Notes under the pieces: generated by a model
What the model was told of the DNA's origin: nothing
Databases searched by the model: none
Seen by the model: the letters and a program-made list of their open reading frames with translations, nothing else
Source of the DNA: Microbacterium aurantiacum
GTDB taxonomy: Bacteria; Actinomycetota; Actinomycetes; Actinomycetales; Microbacteriaceae
NCBI RefSeq assembly: GCF_002872075.1
Contig: NZ_PGGU01000014.1
Location: 62,689 to 126,688 of the forward strand
DNA length: 64,000 nucleotides
Direction: 5' to 3'
Program-made: the position numbers and the translations under genes
In this document: one piece after another, positions 43,820 through 52,327 of the stretch
How the letters are laid out: every line of letters starts with the position of its first letter
Position numbering within the stretch: position 1 is the stretch's first letter

Positions 43820-45646
43820 GTGACTACTGATACCCAGGATTCCGTCGTCCGCGACGGCGTGCACTACCACCAGTTCGACATCGTCATCGTCGGCGCCGGC
43901 GGCGCCGGGATGCGAGCGGCGATCGAGGCCGGGCCCGGCGCGAAGACCGCTGTGATCTCGAAGCTCTACCCGACCCGCTCCCACACGGGCGCGGCGCAGG
44001 GCGGCATGGCCGCCGCCCTCGCGAACGTCGAGGAGGACTCCTGGGAGTGGCACACCTTCGACACGGTCAAGGGCGGCGACTACCTGGTCGATCAGGATGC
44101 GGCCGAGATCCTCGCGAAGGAGGCCATCGACGCGGTCATCGACCTGGAGAACATGGGTCTCCCCTTCAACCGCACGCCGGAGGGAAAGATCGACCAGCGC
44201 CGCTTCGGCGGGCACACGGCCGAGCACGGCAAGACCCCGGTGCGCCGCGCCTGCTACGCCGCCGACCGCACCGGCCACATGATCCTTCAGACACTGTTCC
44301 AGAACTGCGTCCGGCTCGGCATCAACTTCTTCAACGAGTTCTACGTGCTCGACCTGCTGACGGTGAAGGATGCCGACGGCAAGACCGAGATCGCGGGCGT
44401 CGTCGCGTACGACCTCTCCACCGGTGAACTGCACGTCTTCCAGGCCAAGGCCGTGATCTTCGCGACCGGCGGCTTCGGCAAGATCTTCAAGACGACCTCG
44501 AACGCGCACACCCTCACCGGTGACGGCGTCGGCATCGTCTGGCGCAAGGGTCTCCCCCTGGAGGACCTGGAGTTCTTCCAGTTCCATCCGACCGGACTCG
44601 CCGGCCTCGGCATCCTCCTCACCGAGGGCGCCCGCGGCGAGGGAGCGATCCTGCGAAACGCCTCGGGTGAGCGCTTCATGGAGCGCTACGCCCCGACCAT
44701 CAAGGACCTCGCACCGCGTGACATCGTGGCCAGGTGCATGGTCCAGGAGGTCGCGGAAGGCCGCGGCGCCGGCCCTCACAAGGACTACGTGCTGCTGGAC
44801 TGCACGCACCTGGGCGCCGAGGTCCTCGAGACCAAGCTCCCCGACATCACGGAGTTCGCCCGCACGTACCTGGGCGTCGACCCGGTCGTGGAGCCGGTCC
44901 CGGTGATGCCGACGGCGCACTACGCCATGGGCGGCATCCCCACGAACAACAACGCCGAGGTGCTGGCTGACAACACCACCGTCGTGCCGGGTCTGTATGC
45001 GGCGGGCGAGTGCGCGTGCGTCTCGGTGCACGGCGCCAACCGCCTCGGCACCAACTCGCTCCTCGACATCAACGTCTTCGGCAAGCGCGCCGGCCGCCAG
45101 GCCGTCGAGTACGTCAAGACCGCCGAGTTCGTGCCGCTGCCGGAGAACCCGGCTGGCTTCGTCAAGGGCATGCTCGAGGACCTGCGCAACAACCAGGGCA
45201 CCGAGCGCATCGCCGTGCTCCGCAAGGCCCTGCAGGACGAGATGGACAAGGGCGCTCAGGTGTTCCGCACCCACGAATCCCTCGAGCACGTCCTCGGCGT
45301 CATCAAGGAGCTGCGGGACCGCTACCGGAACGTGCACGTCGACGACAAGGGCCAGCGGTTCAACACCGACCTGCTCGAGGCCGTCGAGCTGGGCTTCCTC
45401 CTCGACATCGCCGAGGTCGTCGTCTACGCCGCGCAGAACCGCCAGGAGAGCCGCGGCGGCCACATGCGCGACGACTTCCCGAACCGCGACGACGAGAAGT
45501 ACATGCAGCACACGATGGCCTACCTGACCGGCGACCCGCACTCGTCGACCCCCAGCGATCACATCAAGCTGGGCTGGAAGCCCGTCGTGTTCACCAAGAA
45601 CGACCAGGGCGAGTTGAACTATCCGCCGATGGAGAGGAAGTACTGA
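43820..45646 (+). CDS. sdhA: Succinate dehydrogenase flavoprotein subunit
   Basis: This 608-residue catalytic subunit oxidises succinate to fumarate in the citric acid cycle and passes electrons to the iron-sulfur subunit. The FAD fold is [18 protein letters not shown], the His for covalent FAD lies in [15 protein letters not shown], and the active-site stretches FHPTGLAG and [18 protein letters not shown], followed by [10 protein letters not shown], are complete. It starts at GTG 19 bases after sdhD. Confidence 0.97.
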   Translation: MTTDTQDSVVRDGVHYHQFDIVIVGAGGAGMRAAIEAGPGAKTAVISKLYPTRSHTGAAQGGMAAALANVEEDSWEWHTFDTVKGGDYLVDQDAAEILAKEAIDAVIDLENMGLPFNRTPEGKIDQRRFGGHTAEHGKTPVRRACYAADRTGHMILQTLFQNCVRLGINFFNEFYVLDLLTVKDADGKTEIAGVVAYDLSTGELHVFQAKAVIFATGGFGKIFKTTSNAHTLTGDGVGIVWRKGLPLEDLEFFQFHPTGLAGLGILLTEGARGEGAILRNASGERFMERYAPTIKDLAPRDIVARCMVQEVAEGRGAGPHKDYVLLDCTHLGAEVLETKLPDITEFARTYLGVDPVVEPVPVMPTAHYAMGGIPTNNNAEVLADNTTVVPGLYAAGECACVSVHGANRLGTNSLLDINVFGKRAGRQAVEYVKTAEFVPLPENPAGFVKGMLEDLRNNQGTERIAVLRKALQDEMDKGAQVFRTHESLEHVLGVIKELRDRYRNVHVDDKGQRFNTDLLEAVELGFLLDIAEVVVYAAQNRQESRGGHMRDDFPNRDDEKYMQHTMAYLTGDPHSSTPSDHIKLGWKPVVFTKNDQGELNYPPMERKY

Positions 45647-45648
45647 GC

Positions 45649-46407
45649 ATGTCGAAAGCCATCGCCGAAGCGCCCGTTGCGGATGCCCCCATCCAGTCGT
45701 TCATCGTCACCTTCAACATCCGCCGCTTCGACCCGGAGGTCGACGCCGAACCGCACTGGGTCGACTACGACGTGGAGCTCTACTCCACGGACCGCGTGCT
45801 CGACGCGCTGCACAAGATCAAGTGGGAGGTCGATGGTTCGCTGACCTTCCGCCGCTCCTGCGCGCACGGCATCTGCGGCTCCGACGCGATGCGCATCAAC
45901 GGGCGCAACCGGCTCGCCTGCAAGACGCTGATCAAGGACCTGGACATCTCCAAGCCGATCTACGTCGAGGCGATCAAGGGCCTCCCGCTGGAGAAGGACC
46001 TCGTCGTCGACATGGAGCCGTTCTTCGCCTCCTACCGCGAAGTGCAGCCGTTCCTCGTCGCGGGTTCCGTCCCGGAGAAGGGGAAGGAGCGCGTCCAGTC
46101 GATCGTCGACCGCGAGATCTTCGACGACACCACCAAGTGCATCCTGTGCGCCGCATGCACCTCGTCGTGCCCGGTGTTCTGGACCGACGGCCAGTACTTC
46201 GGCCCTGCCGCGATCGTCAACGCGCACCGTTTCATCTTCGACTCGCGCGACGACAACGCCGCGGTGCGACTGGACATCCTCAACGACAAGGAAGGCGTCT
46301 GGCGCTGCCGGACCACCTTCAACTGCTCGGAGGCATGCCCTCGCGGCATCGAGGTCACCAAGGCCATCGCCGAGGTCAAGCAGGCTGTACTCCGCGGCGG
46401 TCGCTGA
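45649..46407 (+). CDS. sdhB: Succinate dehydrogenase iron-sulfur subunit
   Basis: This 252-residue subunit carries three iron-sulfur clusters: SCAHGICGSDAMRINGRNRL followed by AC for 2Fe-2S, CILCAACTSSCP for 4Fe-4S and CSEACPRGIEVTKAI for 3Fe-4S. It links sdhA to the membrane anchors. It starts 2 bases after the sdhA stop. Confidence 0.97.
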   Translation: MSKAIAEAPVADAPIQSFIVTFNIRRFDPEVDAEPHWVDYDVELYSTDRVLDALHKIKWEVDGSLTFRRSCAHGICGSDAMRINGRNRLACKTLIKDLDISKPIYVEAIKGLPLEKDLVVDMEPFFASYREVQPFLVAGSVPEKGKERVQSIVDREIFDDTTKCILCAACTSSCPVFWTDGQYFGPAAIVNAHRFIFDSRDDNAAVRLDILNDKEGVWRCRTTFNCSEACPRGIEVTKAIAEVKQAVLRGGR

Positions 46408-46418
46408 GCACCATCGCC

Positions 46419-47546
46419 GTGCGCGCCGAACGTATCAAAGAGCGCGTGGTCGCCGCCTTTCCGGTGCGCGTCTGGCGGCACTTCCTGCGGCAGAACGGCT
46501 TCCTCCTCTCGGCGGGCATGAGCTATCAGGGCCTGTTCGCCCTGTTCGGGCTGTTGTACATCGCATTCGCGGGCGTCGGCCTCTGGCTCGGCGGCAGCGA
46601 CCGCGCGATCCGCGCACTGATCGCCGGGGCGAACGCCTACATCCCCGGGCTCATCGGCGAACAGGGCCTCGCCTCCCCCGCCGAGGTCGAAGGGATCGCC
46701 GAATCGACGACGGGCGTGCTCAGCCTGACCGGCGCCATCGCGGCGGCCGTGGTGATCTGGTCCGCGACGACGGCCGTGACCTTCACCCGCCGCGCCATCC
46801 GCGACATCTTCGGTCTCCCGTTCGACGCGCGCAACTTCCTGCTCCTGAAGTTCTGGGATCTCATCGCCGCGACCGCGTTCGGGTTGTCGTTGCTTCTCGG
46901 CTCCGCCCTCAGCGTCGTCGGCGTCTGGGCGCTCGCGCAGGCCGTAGAGGCCTTCGGCGGGGACGCCTCCCGGCCGCTGTACGAGGTCGGGGTGCGGATA
47001 TCGTCGATCCTCATCGCCTTCGCGATGGATGCCGCCGCTCTCGCCTTGCTGGTGCGCTATCTGACGGGCACCTCGCTGCGCTGGCGGCGGATCCTTCCGG
47101 GATCGCTCCTCGGCGGCGGGGGTGTCGTCGTGCTGCAGCTCGGTGCGGGGCTGCTGCTCTCGCACACCCCCACCAACCCGCTGCTGGCGACGTTCGCCGT
47201 CATCGTCGCCATGCTCATCTGGTGCAGGGCAGTATCGATCGTCGTGCTCGTGGCAGCATCCTGGATCGCCGTCGGGGCCGCCGACCACGATCAGCCGCTC
47301 ATCGTGAAGGCCGAGAGCATCACTCCCGAGGCCGAGGCTCAGGCGCTGGTGATCGCCGCACGTGTCCGCGTGCATCGTGCCAAGGACGCGCTCGACGGAT
47401 CCACCTGGTGGCGACGCCCGCTCTTCTCCCACCGTCTGCGACGTGCCCGTGCCGAGTGGCGCCGTGCCGTCGACGAGGCGTCGGAAGCCGGGGTGCCGGT
47501 CGTCGAGCCCCCGCTGCAGGGCGACGATGTCGGAGACGCTCGTTAG
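46419..47546 (+). CDS. YihY/BrkB family inner-membrane protein
   Basis: This 375-residue protein has about six membrane spans and the family segments FLLSAGMSYQGLFALFGLLY and VTFTRRAIRDIFGLP. The C-terminal 90 residues are cytoplasmic, polar and Arg-rich. BrkB-type proteins were once thought to be ribonucleases, but the family now has no agreed function. The GTG start follows sdhB by 11 bases and has only a weak ribosome binding site. The stop codon TAG is also the first half of the -10 element of the next gene. Confidence 0.83.
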   Translation: MRAERIKERVVAAFPVRVWRHFLRQNGFLLSAGMSYQGLFALFGLLYIAFAGVGLWLGGSDRAIRALIAGANAYIPGLIGEQGLASPAEVEGIAESTTGVLSLTGAIAAAVVIWSATTAVTFTRRAIRDIFGLPFDARNFLLLKFWDLIAATAFGLSLLLGSALSVVGVWALAQAVEAFGGDASRPLYEVGVRISSILIAFAMDAAALALLVRYLTGTSLRWRRILPGSLLGGGGVVVLQLGAGLLLSHTPTNPLLATFAVIVAMLIWCRAVSIVVLVAASWIAVGAADHDQPLIVKAESITPEAEAQALVIAARVRVHRAKDALDGSTWWRRPLFSHRLRRARAEWRRAVDEASEAGVPVVEPPLQGDDVGDAR

Positions 47547-47549
47547 GCT
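47544..47549 (+). promoter_or_regulatory. -10 element overlapping the upstream stop codon
   Basis: TAGGCT uses the TAG stop of the BrkB-family gene and lies 7 bases before the exonuclease III ATG. Confidence 0.6.
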
Positions 47550-47556
47550 TGTCACC

Positions 47557-48396
47557 ATGCCTCATCTGCGCGTCGCCACTGTCAACGTCAACGGAATCCG
47601 GGCCTCGGTCCGCAACGGGATGCACGCCTGGCTGGATGCCGCCGATGTCGACGTGCTCACTCTGCAGGAGGTCCGCGGTCAGGACGAACATCTTGAGGCC
47701 GCTTTTCCCGGCTGGTCGATCGTGCACGACGAGGCCACCGCGAAGGGCCGCGCCGGCGTCGCCATCGTGAGCCGTACCCCTGCCCTCGCCGTCCGCACGG
47801 CCTTCGGAGACGAGGACTTCGACTCGAAGGGCCGGTGGATCGAAGGGGATTTCGTCCTCGGCGACCGGCCCATCACCATCGTCAGCGCATACGTGCACTC
47901 CGGTGAGGCCGAGACGCCGCGCCAGGAGGAGAAATGGCGCTTCCTCGACGCCTTCGGCCCGCGTCTGACCGAGCTCGCAGCCGATGACGCGTTCGCAGTC
48001 GTCACCGGCGATCTCAACGTCGGGCATCGCGAACTCGACATCAAGAACTGGCGGGGCAACCGCAAGAAGGCGGGCTTCCTCCCCCGCGAGCGCGCCTACT
48101 TCGATCGATTCCTGGGTGAGGCGGGAGCCGAGATCACGTGCGTCGACGGCACGGTGGGCACCGGTCTCGGCTGGGTCGACGTGGGCCGCCGGTTCCACGG
48201 CGAAGTCGAGGGGCCCTACACGTGGTGGTCCGCACGCGGTCAGGCTTTCGACAATGACACCGGCTGGCGCATCGACTACCACCTCGCCTCTCCCGCTCTG
48301 GCCGAGCGGGTGGGCGCCTACCACGTGGCCCGCGCTGCGGCCTATGACCAGCGCTGGAGCGATCACGCGCCCGTGGTCGTCGACTACTCGTACTGA
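47557..48396 (+). CDS. xthA: Exodeoxyribonuclease III / AP endonuclease
   Basis: This 279-residue DNA repair enzyme cuts at abasic sites and degrades 3' ends. The metal and catalytic motifs are VATVNVNGIRA, LTLQEVRG, VTGDLNVGHRELD, GWRIDYHLAS and the terminal SDHAPVVVDY. The ATG follows a TAGGCT promoter element by 7 bases and is probably leaderless. Confidence 0.93.
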   Translation: MPHLRVATVNVNGIRASVRNGMHAWLDAADVDVLTLQEVRGQDEHLEAAFPGWSIVHDEATAKGRAGVAIVSRTPALAVRTAFGDEDFDSKGRWIEGDFVLGDRPITIVSAYVHSGEAETPRQEEKWRFLDAFGPRLTELAADDAFAVVTGDLNVGHRELDIKNWRGNRKKAGFLPRERAYFDRFLGEAGAEITCVDGTVGTGLGWVDVGRRFHGEVEGPYTWWSARGQAFDNDTGWRIDYHLASPALAERVGAYHVARAAAYDQRWSDHAPVVVDYSY

Positions 48397-48404
48397 GCGT
48401 CGCG

Positions 48405-48722
48405 TCAGGCGGTGAGCAATGCGGCGATGAGACCGATCGCGGCGAGCACGTAGACGAGCATGCTCCAGCCGTAGGCGGCGCTCCGCCGACTGGAACGGAA
48501 GATCAGCGGCACCACCACTGCGGCGAGCAACCCGAGCCCGAGCGCGAGGACGGTGCCGAAGATCAGCACGTATCCGTGCGGATCGCCGGAGCCGCCGCTG
48601 AAACGACTGCTCAGCGCCATCCCGCTCAGCAGCAGGAAGGGCACTCCGAACCCGACGGAGAGCACCGCCCCGACGACCCGGATGACCCGGTCACCTGTCG
48701 CCGCCCCCTGCACCTGCATCAT
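48405..48722 (-). CDS. Small membrane protein
   Basis: This 105-residue protein of unknown function has three predicted membrane spans (VIRVVGAVLSVGFGVPFLLLS, YVLIFGTVLALGLGLLAAV and MLVYVLAAIGLIAALLTA). The loop between spans one and two is Gly/Ser-rich. It is convergent with the exonuclease gene (8 bases) and divergent from trpS. No family is recognised. Confidence 0.7.
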   Translation of the reverse strand: MMQVQGAATGDRVIRVVGAVLSVGFGVPFLLLSGMALSSRFSGGSGDPHGYVLIFGTVLALGLGLLAAVVVPLIFRSSRRSAAYGWSMLVYVLAAIGLIAALLTA

Positions 48723-48767
48723 CGCTCGAGTCTGCCAGCACCGGATTCTGCGCCACCAGCATCACCA

Positions 48768-48773
48768 TAGGAT
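48768..48773 (+). promoter_or_regulatory. -10 element of leaderless trpS
   Basis: TAGGAT lies 7 bases upstream of the GTG start of trpS. Confidence 0.6.
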
Positions 48774-48780
48774 TGATACC

Positions 48781-49785
48781 GTGACGAAACCTCGCCTCTA
48801 CTCGGGAATGCAGCCATCCGCCGATTCGCTCCAGATCGGCAACTACATCGGCGCGCTCCTGCAGTGGCGTGATCTGCAGAGCGCGTACGACGCGTACTTC
48901 TCCGTCGTCGATCTGCACGCGCTCACCGTCGCGCAGGATCCGGCCGAGCTGCGCGAGAAGACCCGCCGCACCGCCGCGCAGTACATCGCAGCCGGCATCG
49001 AGCCCTCCGTGTCGACGTTGTACGTGCAATCGCACGTCCGCGCGCACACCGAGCTGGCCTGGATCCTCAGCACGATCACCGGGTTCGGCGAGGCCGGGCG
49101 CATGACCCAGTTCAAGGACAAATCGGCCCGCTACGGGCAGGATGCGGCGAGCGTCGGCCTGTTCACCTATCCGGTCCTGATGGCGGCCGACATCCTTCTC
49201 TACCAGACCGATGTCGTGCCAGTCGGCGATGACCAGAAGCAGCATGTCGAGCTCACCCGTGATCTCGCCGAGCGTTTCAACTCGCGCTTCGGCACCACGT
49301 TCACCGTGCCGAACCCGGTCATCCAGAAGGACACCGCACGCATCTACGACCTGCAGAACCCGACCTCGAAGATGTCGAAGTCCGCGGAGAGCGACGCGGG
49401 CGTGCTCTGGATGCTGGACGACCCGGCGAAGTCGGCGAAGAAGATCATGCGCGCCGTCACCGACAACGAGGGGGCCGTTCGCTTCGACCGCGAGAGCAAG
49501 CCCGGCGTCTCGAACCTGCTGACCATCTACGCCGCCCTCACGGGTCGGCAGGTGCCGTCCATCGAGGACGAGTACGCGGGTCGTGGTTACGGCGACTTCA
49601 AGAAGGGCCTCGCCGACGTCGTCGTCAACGAGTTCGAGCCCGTGCGCGCGCGTGCCCTCGAGCTTCTCGACGACCCTGCGGAACTCGATCGGATCCTCGC
49701 CGCGAACGCCGGGCGAGCGGATGCCGTCGCGGATGCCACACTCAGCACCGTCTACGACCGCGTCGGCCTGCTGCGGCGCGTCTGA
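48781..49785 (+). CDS. trpS: Tryptophan-tRNA ligase
   Basis: This 334-residue class I synthetase charges tRNA-Trp. The first signature is GMQPSADSLQIGNYIGAL, with GNY in the HIGH region; DDQKQHVELTRDLAERFN is the Trp-site helix, and TSKMSKSAESDAG is the KMSKS loop. The GTG start is supported by a leaderless promoter. The upstream in-frame region overlaps the divergent small membrane gene and is spurious. Confidence 0.95.
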   Translation: MTKPRLYSGMQPSADSLQIGNYIGALLQWRDLQSAYDAYFSVVDLHALTVAQDPAELREKTRRTAAQYIAAGIEPSVSTLYVQSHVRAHTELAWILSTITGFGEAGRMTQFKDKSARYGQDAASVGLFTYPVLMAADILLYQTDVVPVGDDQKQHVELTRDLAERFNSRFGTTFTVPNPVIQKDTARIYDLQNPTSKMSKSAESDAGVLWMLDDPAKSAKKIMRAVTDNEGAVRFDRESKPGVSNLLTIYAALTGRQVPSIEDEYAGRGYGDFKKGLADVVVNEFEPVRARALELLDDPAELDRILAANAGRADAVADATLSTVYDRVGLLRRV

Positions 49786-49815
49786 CGCACGCCGTACGCG
49801 TCTGACGCTCGCCGT

Positions 49816-49821
49816 TAGGAT
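49816..49821 (+). promoter_or_regulatory. -10 element of a leaderless gene
   Basis: TAGGAT lies 6 bases upstream of the GTG at 49828. Confidence 0.6.
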
Positions 49822-49827
49822 GGGGTC

Positions 49828-50463
49828 GTGACCGATCCGCAGCTGCCCTCCGCCGGCGTTCCTCCTGTTCCGCCGGCCCCGTACGGCGCGGTGCCGCCGC
49901 CCGCCGCACCCGCCTACCCGCAGCCTCCCGTCGCACCCGCTCATCCCCCATTCGGTGCTACGGTCCACTATCAGGCGCCCGTCTATCAGGCGCCCCCGGG
50001 CGCCTACCAGGTGCCGGTCGGCGGATACGCAGTCCCCGCCGGCGGGTACCAGGCACCGGCCGTACCGCAGCGGCAGGCGCCGTTCCTCGGCGTCCTGGCA
50101 CTCGTCTTCTCGCTCGTCGCCGCCATCGTCACCCCGATCGTCGCCGGCTTCGCCGCCTATGAGATCGGCCGACGCATCCCCGAGGCCTTCGAATACGTCA
50201 GCGACGTCGACACGCTCGCCTTCCTCTCCCCCGCCCGCGACCAGGTGCTGTGGGCCGAACTCGCGTTCTGGGCCGGCACGCTGCTGGGGATCGCGGCGAT
50301 CGTGGTCGGCATCATCGCGATCCGGCGCAGGCAGGGCCGGGGGCAGGGCATCGCCGCCCTGACCGTCGCGGTCATCGCTCCCATGATCTTCCTCGTCGTA
50401 CTGGTGACGGCGCTGAGCACCGGAACCGCAGCCGGTTTCATCGACTACGACTACTCCAGCTGA
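49828..50463 (+). CDS. DUF4190-like membrane protein with Pro/Tyr-rich N-terminus
   Basis: This 211-residue protein has about 80 disordered residues rich in Pro, Ala, Tyr and Gln (for example YQAPVYQAPPGAYQVPVGGY) and then a two- to four-span membrane domain with LGVLALVFSLVAAIVTPIVAG and GIAAIVVGIIAIRR. A loop between spans has acidic residues. DUF4190-type proteins are common in Actinobacteria and have no known function. The GTG start is leaderless. It converges on pth across 16 bases. Confidence 0.68.
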   Translation: MTDPQLPSAGVPPVPPAPYGAVPPPAAPAYPQPPVAPAHPPFGATVHYQAPVYQAPPGAYQVPVGGYAVPAGGYQAPAVPQRQAPFLGVLALVFSLVAAIVTPIVAGFAAYEIGRRIPEAFEYVSDVDTLAFLSPARDQVLWAELAFWAGTLLGIAAIVVGIIAIRRRQGRGQGIAALTVAVIAPMIFLVVLVTALSTGTAAGFIDYDYSS

Positions 50464-50479
50464 GCTCGAGCACCATCCC

Positions 50480-51061
50480 TCAGCGGGGCGCGTGGTGCTT
50501 CTGCTGCGCCGCGAGCAGTCCTTCTGAGACGAGCAGCTCGACGGCATCCGCAGCATCCGATACGAGGATCGGCACGATCTCGCGTTCGTCCTTGCCGAAG
50601 GGGGCGAGCACCCAGTCCGCGGCGTCCTGGCGTCCTGGCGGACGCCCGATGCCCACCCGCACGCGCGGGAAGTCGGCGGTGCCGATCGCGCTCGCGACGT
50701 CGCGGACGCCGTTGTGCCCGCCGTTGCCGCCGCCGATCTTCAGTTTCACCGTGTCGAACGGGATGTCCAGCTCGTCGTGCACGACGACCACCCGCTCCGC
50801 GGGCACCGAGTAGAAGCGGGCGACTGCCGCCACCGGAGTGCCCGAGACGTTCATGAACGAGTTCGGCTTCGCGAGCACCAGCTTGTCGGCCCCTGGGCGC
50901 AGCCAGGTCTCCACGACGCGAGCGCCGCCCTTGTGCTCGCGGAACTTCTCGCTGCGGCGGGCGGCCAGTTCGTCGACGACGAGCTGGCCGATGTTGTGCC
51001 TGGTCGCCTCGTACCGCGGGCCGGGGTTCCCGAGTCCCACCACCAGCCAGGTGGATGCCAT
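50480..51061 (-). CDS. pth: Peptidyl-tRNA hydrolase
   Basis: This 193-residue enzyme frees tRNA from prematurely released peptidyl-tRNA. Catalytic and substrate motifs are [20 protein letters not shown] with the catalytic His, [21 protein letters not shown] and [12 protein letters not shown]. The ATG at 51061 is used because GGAAGGA is a good ribosome binding site before it; 18 upstream residues are unnatural. rplY lies upstream on the same strand, a common arrangement in bacteria. Confidence 0.95.
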   Translation of the reverse strand: MASTWLVVGLGNPGPRYEATRHNIGQLVVDELAARRSEKFREHKGGARVVETWLRPGADKLVLAKPNSFMNVSGTPVAAVARFYSVPAERVVVVHDELDIPFDTVKLKIGGGNGGHNGVRDVASAIGTADFPRVRVGIGRPPGRQDAADWVLAPFGKDEREIVPILVSDAADAVELLVSEGLLAAQQKHHAPR

Positions 51062-51134
51062 CTGTGGTCCTTCCGCGATCGAGCCCGGGCTGTCGTGCAA
51101 CACGGGCTCGGCCATACTATGACGGCCGGATACG

Positions 51135-51169
51135 ACAGAGGGGACGCGATCGGATCGCGTCCCCTCTGT
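51135..51169 (-). terminator. 17-bp perfect inverted repeat after rplY
   Basis: ACAGAGGGGACGCGATC and GATCGCGTCCCCTCTGT are perfect arms with one base between, 18 bases after the rplY stop on the minus strand. There is no clear T-run. It may separate rplY from pth or act as a processing site. Confidence 0.75.
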
Positions 51170-51186
51170 TCCGAACCTGTGCGAGA

Positions 51187-51789
51187 TTACTCCGCAGCGG
51201 CCTCGGCGGTCTCTGCCTCAGCAGCCTCGTCGCCCTCGGCCTCAGCGGCAGCGGGGACGGAGATCGCGACGACGAGCACCTCGGGGTCGGAGAGCAGCGT
51301 GGAGCCCTTGGGGAGCACGACGTCGGCGGCGGTGATGTGCGCGCCTTCTTCCAGGCCCTCGACCGAGACCTCGATGTTCTGCGGGATGTGGGTGGCCTCG
51401 GCCTCGATCGACAGGGTGTTCGCGTCCTGGTTCACGATCGTTCCGGAAGCGGACTCGCCGACGACGATGATCGGGATGTCGATCGCGACCTTCTCGCCCT
51501 TCTTCACCACGAGCAGGTCGATGTGCTCGATGATCTGGTGCACCGGGTCCTTCTGGACGTCCTTGACGAGGGTGAGCTGGTCGCCCTTGCCGTCGATCTC
51601 GAGCTCGAGCACCGCGTTGGCACGGCGGATGATGAGCGAGACCTGGTGGCCCGGCAGTGCCACGTGCACCGGCTCGGTGCCGTGACCGTAGATGACGGCG
51701 GGGATCTTGCCGGCGGCGCGGAGGCGGCGGGCGTAGCCCTTGCCGAAGTTCTCGCGGAGTTCGGCGTGGACCTTGGTGTCTTCAGACAT
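51187..51789 (-). CDS. rplY: 50S ribosomal protein L25 / CTC type
   Basis: This 200-residue protein binds 5S rRNA. The N-terminal L25 domain reads [20 protein letters not shown] and [17 protein letters not shown]. The longer CTC domain follows, ending about residue 180, and the last 20 residues are Ala/Glu-rich. The ATG has a GGAG ribosome binding site 8 bases upstream. Longer in-frame extension has no support. Confidence 0.93.
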   Translation of the reverse strand: MSEDTKVHAELRENFGKGYARRLRAAGKIPAVIYGHGTEPVHVALPGHQVSLIIRRANAVLELEIDGKGDQLTLVKDVQKDPVHQIIEHIDLLVVKKGEKVAIDIPIIVVGESASGTIVNQDANTLSIEAEATHIPQNIEVSVEGLEEGAHITAADVVLPKGSTLLSDPEVLVVAISVPAAAEAEGDEAAEAETAEAAAE

Positions 51790-51969
51790 GGGAATTCTCC
51801 TTCGGGGCACGCAGCGACGGGGCCGCGCGGTGGTCTTGGAATTGTGATCTCGAACGCAGACGCGTGAGGAAAGCCACCGGGCTTGCTCCGCCGCGTCGAT
51901 AACGGACGTTCGCGCACGCGCAGAAGCATCCCTCGCCGAGGTACTCCTCAATGGTACCGGATGACCGGG

Positions 51970-51975
51970 TAGGCT
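51970..51975 (+). promoter_or_regulatory. Possible -10 element for the membrane miniprotein
   Basis: TAGGCT lies 56 bases before the ATG at 52032, so the message would carry a leader of about 50 bases. Confidence 0.4.
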
Positions 51976-52031
51976 GAGACCATCTGTCATCACGGCAGGC
52001 CGAAAGCCCCACGCAGAACACGGAGACCCCC

Positions 52032-52157
52032 ATGCTCGACGGCGCCTTCCTCTCGCACATCCTCCTCTGGCTCATCGGAGCCATGACGGTGTGCGCCGCC
52101 GGCCTGGCATTCGCAGCTCTCTTCTCCCTCGGCCGGTCGGGCTACCGCAAGGACTGA
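52032..52157 (+). CDS. 41-residue membrane miniprotein
   Basis: This short gene encodes a 41-residue peptide: an N-terminal MLDGAFLSHILLWL, a second hydrophobic stretch around VCAAGLAFAALFSL with a Cys at position 21, and a basic cytoplasmic end (GRSGYRKD). It forms one long or two short membrane helices. The ATG has GGAGA 6 bases upstream, and TAGGCT stands further up. The stop is clean, and an amphipathic protein composition this far from random supports a real gene. Function is unknown. It stands between divergent rplY and downstream gnd. Confidence 0.6.
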   Translation: MLDGAFLSHILLWLIGAMTVCAAGLAFAALFSLGRSGYRKD

Positions 52158-52327
52158 TCCCGGGCTTGCACCCCTCCGGCTTCGAGTCCGGAGCCCCCGG
52201 TCTCGGCGACCGCGACATCGCCGTCGAACGACGGTTCGTGGCAAACCGAAACACGGACGCGGGCATAAGGCGCACAGCGATACGCTGAAACCAATCCCCC
52301 AACTTCTTCACGATCGAGGAGCCGTCA

